A DNA stretch of 64,000 nt from Aspidiotus rigidus. Taxonomy: Eukaryota > Arthropoda > Insecta > Hemiptera > Diaspididae. Both the position numbers and the translations under genes were made by a program. Positions 56,809-64,000 of this stretch are shown one piece after another. The notes below the pieces were generated by a model. The model was not told where the DNA came from. It ran no database searches and saw nothing but the letters and a program-made list of their open reading frames with translations. The stretch covers positions 3,720,001-3,784,000 of the forward strand of contig JAVHKY010000034.1 of NCBI GenBank assembly GCA_035079385.1, written 5' to 3'. Within the stretch, counting starts at the first letter, position 1. Every line of letters begins with the position of its first letter.

Positions 56809-58959
56809 CTAATTTGAAGTGTATAAATCTGGGTGCACAAAAACGTTTTCTTTCCTTTTATTTTTACTAGGCGCTGGTCTGAGCTTCCGAAAAACTTCTC
56901 GCAATCTTTTTACGTATTCTTTTGTGTCCTGTATATCTTCTTCATTGGTATTTTCATAGAATTCGCCTGGCAACCTAAGTGTTGTTCCAAATGCTACTTC
57001 TGCACATGAAATTCCAGTATCGTCGCGTGGTGTGGAACGTAAACCCAACATGACGGATGGCAATGCAAAAAGCCATTCTTCTTTTTGACTCTCCAGTGCT
57101 GTTTTCAAAGGAAGGTGAAATCTCTCGACAAGGCCATCGGCTTTTGGATTATATGCTGTTGTTTTGATATGATGGGCGCCTAGTAGACTGCAAAGTTGAT
57201 GATACATGTCCGAGCGGAATTGCAAACCTCTGTCTGATGTGATTTTTTCTGGAGCGCCAAAACGAGAAATCCATGTTGTCATGAGAGCCTTACAGATCGT
57301 TACTGCCTCAATATTTTGCACTGGTGTAGCCTCAATCCACTTTGTGTGACGATCAATAAAGCTACATACGTAGCTATATCCAGCAACTGTAGGTAGTGGG
57401 CCAACTATGTCTGTATGAACATGTCGGAAGCGCTCTGCTGACGGAAATGAACCTAGGGGTGACTTTGTGTGTCGCCACACTTTGGTTTTCTGACACTGAT
57501 GACATCCTCGAACCCATAGTTTAATTTCAGATTGCATTCTGGGCCAATAAAATTTTTTTTGAAGAAGTCGAGTCGATGCGCGAGTCCCTGGATGTGATAG
57601 AGCATGAATCTGTTGGAAGAGTTTGAATCTCAATTTCTTTGGTATAATTGCGCGTGCTCCATTTTCAGTTATTACGCAGACCAGTGGAACCTCCTCAGCG
57701 ACAACAATTTGAACATTGAAATTACGATGACCGTTTGCGAGCATTGATTTTGTTTCTTCATCCTCGGCTTGTTCGTCAGAAATTATTTGAGGGGTTATTT
57801 CGGCCTGTATTTCTAAAATTTGTGGACCATCATGTTCCTCCAGGCGGCTCAGAGTGTCGGCTACAATATTGGATGCACCCGAAATGTGTACAATTTGATT
57901 AGTTATTTGGCTGAGATATTCGATCTGGTCACTGCGGCGGCGAAGTTTATGAGGTTGATGTCTATTGAAAATTGAGAGTAAGGCTTTATGATCTGTAACA
58001 AGAGTGATATCGCGCCCTTCTATAACGTGTTCAAAATGTTGGGCGCCTAAGTACAATGCAAGCAATTCACGATCGAAGGGTACCCAGTTCTTTTGTTTTT
58101 CTTCCAATTTGGCTGAAAAGAAACCTAATGGTTCTCTAGTATTATCTGGGCAAATCTGCTCCAGTACAGCTCCTACTGCGGTACCAGAAGCGTCAGCTGT
58201 GAGTAATAATTTGCAATCGTCTCGGGGGTAGTGGAGGAGTGTGTAATTTGCAAAACTGTTTTTCGCTTCATCAAAGGCCTTCTCCAATTCTGGAGTCCAT
58301 TTAATAGGAGTACGGTCTTTTTTTTTTGTATGACCTTTCAGAATTTCATTCAGTGGTGCCAATATTTCAGCTGCGTTTTTTACGAAGACTCTATAGAAAT
58401 TGAGCGTGCCCAGCACTCTTCTCATAGCAGCAATTGTCCTAGGCTTTTTGAGTGACCGGAAGAGTTGGATTTTTTCATCAGTGGGCGAAAATACATTGTG
58501 CTTGATTCGATGGCCAAGGAACGTTAACTCATTTACCATAAATTCGCATTTCTCTATATTAAGAGTGAGGTTGAATTTTTTTAGTCTCTCAAAAATAATT
58601 TTTAGATGCGAAATATGCTCATCTTCATTGTCAGAAAAAACTAGTATATCGTCGATATAATTAAATTTGAAAGGGATTCCTTCAAGGATATTATCCAAAA
58701 ATCTCTGAAAGGAGGCCGGCGCGTTGCGTAAACCGAACGGCATACCTATATATTCGTAGAGGCCAGCAGGTGACACGAGAGCAGTTTTGTCAACATGATC
58801 AGGGAAAATAGAAATAGCGTGAAAAGCTCTTACAATATCAATTTTACTATAAATTTTTTTACCGCATAATAATGCAGCGGAGTCATGAATACAGGGCATT
58901 GGGTAGCGATCTGGAACAGTACAATTATTTAACTTACGATAATCGCGTTTCGCCAACAA
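56809..58959 (-). pseudogene. Ty3/gypsy pol: reverse transcriptase, RNase H, integrase (716 codons open)
   Basis: Domains in order: RT palm with FNYIDDILVFSD (about residues 98-109), RT/RNase H connection, RNase H with LLTADASGTAVGAVLEQ (about 253-269), integrase zinc finger (H-x4-H then C-x2-C, about 456-495) and the DDE core (HTDIVG, ITSDRG, ADGLVERFH). Catalytic residues of all three activities are visible. The RT N-terminus lies in another frame (58934-59341), separated by a shift near 58945, so the Pol polyprotein cannot be made intact. A Metaviridae-type retrotransposon; old defective copy. Confidence 0.93.
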
Positions 58960-59341
58960 CGCGTAATTTTTTATGAGATTTTTCCACTACAACTATAGGC
59001 GAAGCCCATTGAGATTTCGAAGGACGACATACACCTGTTTTACATAGATTTTCAAATTCTTTTTTAACTTCTACAACAACATCAGGACGTAAACGACGCG
59101 GTTTCTGATAAATAGGTGGGCCAGTAGTTTCAATATAGTGATAAACATCACAAGTTTCTCGATTATATTCAATTTTAGGAGGTAAAAAAAGATCTTTATA
59201 CTCCGTCAAAAGTTCGTTAATCTTTCTATTCTTATGAGAAAGTTCTCTAGAAACGGCGGAAACGCTAGGTTGAGACGTATTACATAATTTACATTTAACA
59301 GATAATAACGATTCGCGATCGATTAATTGACGATTCTTCAA
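58934..59341 (-). pseudogene. Gypsy pol: RT N-terminal part, separate frame
   Basis: Contains YKDLFLPPKIEYN, PPIYQKPRRLRPD and SQWASPIVVVEKS, the fingers segment of gypsy RT. It ends just after the junction with the 716-codon frame. Upstream in the same frame the end of the protease (LLGADSLEYYG, about 59390-59355) is readable. Confidence 0.88.
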
Positions 59342-59344
59342 GTC

Positions 59345-59640
59345 TACAAGGATTCCATAATATTCTAAAGAATCTGCGCCTAGAAGAGGCTTATCAATAC
59401 ATATCTGCGATAAGAAATTTCCATGTGAACTTTTTATTCAACGAAAAATCTACGGTGATCTCGTGTATACCATAAACTTTGATACGAGAACCGTTAGCCG
59501 CGTATAAAGGGTAATTTATTTCGCTTAACTCACCAAAATATTTCGAAGGTAAGGTTGAGACGTCGGAGCCGCAATCGGTTAAAAATTCTAAATCTTAAAT
59601 TTTATCTCTCACGAAAAGTCGCGACGATTTGAAAAAACGC
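59345..59640 (-). pseudogene. Gypsy protease region, frameshifted
   Basis: The - strand reads FLTDCGSDVSTLP around 59590-59550, matching the retropepsin active-site loop D-T/S-G but with Cys in place of Thr/Ser. The flap and C-terminal GADSLEYYG part is in another frame, with stops between near 59395. Confidence 0.7.
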
Positions 59641-59674
59641 GAACTCCTGGACGCCGCTACTGCAGGTACGTGTA

Positions 59675-60745
59675 TCAGTTTTCCGTCGTCTTCAAGTTAT
59701 TCTTCATCGTGCATTTTGGGGCGCTGCATTTTGTGGAGTCGTCCCCAAAATTGTGGTGGTGCCAGTATAACCCTTTGTAAGTCCGTTCTGTTCTTTGACT
59801 ATATTTTGTTGGAAAACGGCCGCGAGATCGGTAACGAGAAGGATGAGAACTACGGGAATTATCTTCCTCTGATTCGGAGTTGTCGGTGACGTCCGGCGAA
59901 TATCTTCTTGATCGGCTACGATGTCTGACGAGTTTTTTATGCAATTCTGCGTTATCCATTCTAAGTGGCGTAATTTCAGCTGTGAGGGATTTTAAAGCGT
60001 CTGCTAGAGTATTGTCGACTACTGGTTTCGAAAATTGAGCGGCAAAAATTTCAGAATGCGGAGTTGGCGCGGGGGTAATCTGATTGAGTACCTCGAACAT
60101 GTTGTCGGCCTTTTTAGCAAGTTGATCTAAATTAGCTTCTTTGTCGCCAGCAAGAATAACATTGAGTTGTTGGGGTAACTTCTTCAACCAAATTCGACGT
60201 ATGACATCATTGCATTGACTTTTCCCGGCACGACCACGCAAAATTTGCAAGATTAACGACGGTTTTGCTTTCGGAGGTATATCGCTAGCACTTAATAATT
60301 TATCAAGCTTTCGTTCTTGAGACTCACCAAGTACGGAAATCAACTTTTGTCGAGCCAATGTATACGCGGAGTTCTTTATCTCTGGTTCGCTTGCGTTCAC
60401 AATGTCACGAATAGCACGTACGTGATCAGTATTCAACTTTTCGAGAATATGAGAAAATTTTTTCGATTCGGCGGTAATTTCATTTGCAGCGAAAATTGTA
60501 TCTGTTACTTCGAACCACAGTTCGGGGTCAGTTTCATCAAACTTGGGTAGCAAGAATTTCTTTACTGCTTCCGTCGTCATTGTACAATTTACTGTGACAC
60601 CTGAAAGTTCTTGTTCACTATAATCGATATTTTCAGTCACTTCACTAATTTCTTCCGCGGTAGATTGTTCAAAAAGTTTATTCTTCGCAACTCGCGATGG
60701 TTGAATTCGGATTTTTTTTGGTGTACTCTTTCTTTTACGAGTCAT
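59675..60745 (-). CDS. Gypsy gag (356 aa)
   Basis: Basic N-terminus, then the capsid-like segment FLLPKFDETDPELWFEVTD typical of arthropod gypsy Gag, an Arg/Ser-rich stretch (RHRSRSRRYS), and a C-terminal Cys/His cluster (GLYWHHHNFG..KCSAPKC) where the usual first Cys is Tyr. It is open from an ATG at 60745 to the stop. Gag packages element RNA; with pol broken, this copy is not autonomous. The 5' LTR and primer-binding site were not recognised upstream. Confidence 0.8.
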   Translation of the reverse strand: MTRKRKSTPKKIRIQPSRVAKNKLFEQSTAEEISEVTENIDYSEQELSGVTVNCTMTTEAVKKFLLPKFDETDPELWFEVTDTIFAANEITAESKKFSHILEKLNTDHVRAIRDIVNASEPEIKNSAYTLARQKLISVLGESQERKLDKLLSASDIPPKAKPSLILQILRGRAGKSQCNDVIRRIWLKKLPQQLNVILAGDKEANLDQLAKKADNMFEVLNQITPAPTPHSEIFAAQFSKPVVDNTLADALKSLTAEITPLRMDNAELHKKLVRHRSRSRRYSPDVTDNSESEEDNSRSSHPSRYRSRGRFPTKYSQRTERTYKGLYWHHHNFGDDSTKCSAPKCTMKNNLKTTEN

Positions 60746-61211
60746 TCAATTGCAAATTAAAAACGAAACGAAAAAAAATCATAGCAAGAACAAAGGTAAA
60801 AACACTCACGCAGTCGCGTGAGTAGTACACGACTTTTCTTCCCACAATGCAAGAAACATTGAGAGAGTCACTCCCTCTCTTTAAATTGAATACCAATGAC
60901 CTGTCAATCATGTCAAACATTTGTAGAATAAACAATAAAACTCAGTTTATAAATTCTATCACTACGATGTCACATCAACAGATAACAGAGTAAAAATACC
61001 TATAATCCAATAAGGAAACCTGAATTTTGTTATAATTTAGGCTAAGAGTCGTCTAAAACCTACAAAACGTCTTCAGAAAAACCACTCCCCCCTCCCCCTG
61101 TCCAAACTGCTACGAGGCTATAACAGTTGTTTCTAATAAAAAAGAGCTCTACAATCATTTTTTCCTATACGTTATTCTTAGCATATTATTAGTCTAGTAT
61201 ACTATATATTA
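60746..61211. other. Flank between gypsy gag and the LINE
   Basis: Probably the 5' leader of the gypsy element (and perhaps a decayed LTR with TTTATAAACTGAG on the - strand near 60935-60960), then unclassified sequence with a C-run near 61085. No gene recognised. Confidence 0.35.
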
Positions 61212-62308
61212 GTGCTGAGTGGTTCAATTCTTCATCACTTCCGATTCCTGGCATCTCTTAAAGCTATCTCGAGCTGCTATTCCTCTCGTGCACTCATAAA
61301 TTGCCTTCACGCTATCATATCACCATTTTCTATGCACACTCCACCCCAAAATTCTTCATCTGGGAATCCAGCTACAACGAGATCCCGAAAAACTAAAAAA
61401 ATCGATGTCGAAACGAAAGAAGCAACCAATCACCCAATAGTCAACCCCTCATTCCTTCCCTCACGCTTCAACCATTCCAAACGTATTAACAAAATACCTC
61501 ACTTTTCTAGCTAGAAAATTCGGTAAAAATATATAGCACCCAAGCCCGGTTTACTCGTTAGTCTAATCTCAAATCTCACTCAAAAAAGCCAGTCCAAATT
61601 GAAAATAATCTTTCCATCTCTTTTGACACCTCAAATCAACTATGAACCACTATTAATTATGTACCCATACATGAAAAAATGACAAATAAATCAATTATTA
61701 ATTAAGAGTGAAATCACCCAGGTATAGTCTCGCATCAGCACACTTGATGAAGATTAAAAAATTGTACTTAATCATTCAAACTCAAGGTTTTCACTAAAAT
61801 CAGTCGAATAACAAATTAAGAAAAATAAAACGTGAACCCACATTTTGGTCCTCATCCCAACGAAATTCAAGGCAAGAGGAGGTCATTTTAGCTCGGCTGC
61901 GAATAGGCCACACTCGTCTTACTCATACTTATCTTCTCACTAATCTCGCTCCTCCATCATGCCCTCACTGTCTCCAAGAAAATTTATCAGTTGATCATTT
62001 TATTTTCTCATGCCCCGTCCTGCAACCCACTCGAACCTCCCTAAATATATCTTCCAATATCAATGCAGCACTAAACAACAACTCCGAAACCATCGACTCA
62101 ACCCTAACTTATTTACGCACCACTCAATTCTACAACTTCATATAATTCACCAACAAATTCCGTTCGATCGCCACTCAATTCCACCAATACGTACCTAATT
62201 TAACCTAATTCAAGTAATGTTCTAAAATAAGATTGTAACGCCGAGCAAATAACCCTCGTGCAGTTTATAATGCTCGTAAAATAATAATAAAAAAAAAAAA
62301 AAAAAAAA
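61212..62308 (+). pseudogene. LINE 3' end: RNase H remnant, C-terminal domain and poly(A) tail
   Basis: 61212-61514 keeps parts of the RNase H domain (SLKAISSCYSSRALINCLHA, KKIDVETKEATNHPI), with an internal frame change. 61794-62149 in one frame reads QEEVILARLRIGHTRLTHTY, then SCPHCL and VDHFIFSCPVL, the zinc-knuckle tail of I/R1/jockey-type LINEs, ending at TAA. The tail is (AATA)n then A-run at 62284-62308. 5'-truncated, with frames broken: a dead copy inserted on the + strand. Confidence 0.85.
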
Positions 62309-62694
62309 TTATCGAGTATGACTAATAATAATGAAAAATAGCTAGAAAAATGAACAACTCGCCATTGCCACTATCCGTTCAAAAATAAATTTAACAAAAC
62401 AAATAAAATTTGACAAAACAAAATTCAACGCTCTAGGGGCTGTGGGAAGCGAGATACAAGTGTACTAAATTTGAACGAAAAGGTTTCATCGGAAATAAAA
62501 TCCAATGAACCCTTGGTAAAGAACGAACGAAGAATGAACCTGTCGAATGATGAAAGGTTCTTCACAATACACGTACTGATAACGAAAGTGGTAAACGTAT
62601 AGGAAAATCCGCTTCTCCTAACGTAAGCAGCTACTCGCAGCTATTCGTAAGAAGCTACTCGTAATAGTGAAAAATTTTCAACAAAAGTAAAAAT

Positions 62695-62990
62695 TTCTCG
62701 AGAACTACTCATCCGATCCTCAAAAAAAATGCAGGTGCACATCTTCAAATATAATACTACAATATGGCCGAGTTACAAAAAAATCCATCGGGTAGTTTCG
62801 GAGGAGTTCCGCGGACAAAAAGGTACTCGAAATACTGCAAAATTTCTCAACAAATTGAAAATTTCTCGAGAACTACTCATCCGATTTTCAAAAAAATTTC
62901 AGGTGCACATCTTCAGATATACTACTACAATATGGCCAAGTTACAAAAAAATCCATCGGGTAGTTTCAGAGGAGTTCCGCGGACAAAAAA
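62695..62990 (+). repeat. Tandem repeat, two units of about 168 bases
   Basis: Two copies of a block with CTCGAGAACTACTCATCCGA, GGTGCACATCTTCA, ACTACAATATGGCC and CCATCGGGTAGTTTC, offset 168 bases. The overlapping ORFs there are only the repeat. Confidence 0.85.
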
Positions 62991-62994
62991 ATCT

Positions 62995-63015
62995 TATATA
63001 TATATATATATATAT
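62995..63015. repeat. (TA)n microsatellite
   Basis: About ten TA units, directly before the sequence that leads into the terminal inverted-repeat element. Confidence 0.9.
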
Positions 63016-63137
63016 GTTACCGTTAATGTCTTAAATCAGGTATTGTCTACAATAACTAGTAGTTCTTTACATTAACTGAAGTGAGGAGGTAATGTAGACA
63101 ACTGAAGAGAATAATGTACTTTATCTAGTTATTGTAA

Positions 63138-64000
63138 ACGGTAACTGGCGGCAAACCGTTAATGTAGAAACTTCACAAAATTCACAGTTGTACGTTATGG
63201 AGATAGAGAAAACTCTCATCAGGTTCCAGCATGAAACTTCCTCATGATAACGACTGATTTCTTTCACGGTGGTTTCAACAGTATTCTGTAATATCTTATC
63301 TGTTGATGTTCTTCTTGTTGGTGTTCTTCATCTAAAATGGAGAAAAAAAGTGAAATGAAATTGAAATTTGACGAGGCTGTGAAAAGCCTAATTAAGAATC
63401 ATAATTGTGCGTTCAGCAGAGAAATATGCTGAGTACGTTCGGAAAGTTAAAATTTTGAGAAGTGGTGCTAAGAAAAGAGCCCGCTGAAAACACCGAGCAG
63501 CATAGATCCTCTGCAGCGCCCCCTTCTTCTGACTCATGTACACAGGATACCGTCGTACCTTACTCCGCTGGAAACACCGAGCAGCATACAAGCTCTTCCA
63601 AAAAGTCTGAATGCTCTTTGTGCGGCTGTGAAATTCAATCCCATCTGTCTGTGTGTGCTTTATGTGAACGCAAATCGTCTCTCACCGTTGATGACGTCCC
63701 TACTCATGCTCCCGAAACTTCCGTTCGTTCAGTAGCCTCAGCTCAGGCCGTTGGCAACGGTCAGGGATTTGTGCGATGTCACTGCACAAAGAAGTGCAAT
63801 ACAAAAAGATGCCTGTGCGTGAAACATGGAATCTTGTGCAACCCAAAATGTCACAATTCGACTTCTTGCTGCAATAAATAATTTTTTTTAATCACCAATC
63901 TTATTACGACACCATTAAATGTACATGACAAAGAATAACTTTTTATACTCACCGTTCTCCGCTGATTTTTATAGTTTAACGGTTTGCTACCCGTGACCGT
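63138..64000 (+). mobile_element. Inverted-repeat element carrying a cysteine-rich ORF (runs to or past the window edge)
   Basis: 63138-63166 and 63972-64000 are inverted repeats sharing GCAAACCGTTAA and ACGGT. Between them are pieces of a protein: MEKKSEMKLKFDEAVKSLIK (63337-63432, stop), AEKYAEYVRKVKILRS in the next frame, then the 139-codon Cys-rich ORF. The order (short N-terminal helix region, then the C-terminal Cys domain) suggests an internally deleted DNA transposon, possibly Ginger/integrase-like; that family name is inference. The outer ends may lie at 63014 and beyond 64000. Confidence 0.5.
63462..63881 (+). CDS. Cysteine-rich protein with CRC/tesmin-like C-terminus (138-139 aa, transposon-associated)
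   Basis: The frame starts at GTG (63462), with no upstream ATG in frame, so it is probably a fragment or 3' exon. A low-complexity part with a duplicated NTEQH..SS segment is followed by CSLCGCEIQSHLSVCALC (two CxxC knuckles), and the last 30 residues follow C-x-C-x3-C-x3-(K)RC-x-C-x3-G-x2-C-x3-C-H-x6-C, a zinc-binding cysteine pattern like CRC domains and like the C-termini of some integrase-type transposon proteins. It lies within the inverted-repeat element. Confidence 0.5.
   Translation: MVLRKEPAENTEQHRSSAAPPSSDSCTQDTVVPYSAGNTEQHTSSSKKSECSLCGCEIQSHLSVCALCERKSSLTVDDVPTHAPETSVRSVASAQAVGNGQGFVRCHCTKKCNTKRCLCVKHGILCNPKCHNSTSCCNK

Noticed and set aside
62729..63075. Two overlapping ORFs of about 100 codons
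   Set aside because: Both are internal repeats of the 168-base tandem unit followed by the TA microsatellite.

Overview
The window is a piece of an animal nuclear genome, most likely an insect. The genes have spliced exons with GT/AG introns, often 62-103 bases long. Two identifiable gene families are animal secretory-pathway proteins. The rest is dominated by arthropod-type transposable elements (Ty3/gypsy, Penelope-like, RTE-like and RNase H-bearing LINEs, tRNA-derived SINEs, several small inverted-repeat elements) and very AT-rich nuclear copies of mitochondrial DNA. The order or species cannot be fixed from the sequence.

Layout. 1-5.8 kb: a tandem pair of prolyl 4-hydroxylase alpha-subunit genes on the + strand; the first is cut by the window edge and the second can be read from start to stop over ten exons (510 aa). 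5.8-22.5 kb: almost no recognisable genes. It holds a duplicated exon-like pair near 9.1-9.8 kb, a cox1/cytb mitochondrial insert (10.44-12.66 kb) split by a nested palindromic element, a degenerate tandem repeat (12.7-13.15 kb), TCGAC-rich degenerate sequence, small inverted-repeat elements, and a 12S rRNA mitochondrial insert held between 45-bp inverted repeats (20.11-20.71 kb). 22.5-28.3 kb and 36.2-41.1 kb: a direct segmental duplication, each copy carrying one two-exon serine carboxypeptidase (S10/CPVL-like) gene of 465 aa. 28.4-36.2 kb: dispersed repeats, a truncated Penelope-like element (- strand) and a 2.1-kb satellite array full of the palindrome TGACGTCA, with a near-perfect 392-bp duplication inside it. 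41-44 kb: unique-looking sequence without recognised genes. 44.3-53.3 kb: about 1.7-1.9-kb inverted repeats around dead LINE remnants. 53.4-64 kb: a hAT-like MITE, a frameshifted Ty3/gypsy element (- strand), the 3' end of a LINE (+ strand), a short tandem repeat, and an inverted-repeat element with a cysteine-rich ORF that runs off the right edge.

How the genes relate. The two functional families are independent. Prolyl 4-hydroxylase acts on collagen-like proteins in the ER lumen. The carboxypeptidase-like proteins should be secreted or lysosomal, but both copies have altered oxyanion and substrate-carboxylate loops. Both families grew by local duplication. No operon-like or system-like gene set is present; the unusual content is structural: mitochondrial inserts associated with inverted repeats, nested palindromes, and a CRE-motif satellite.
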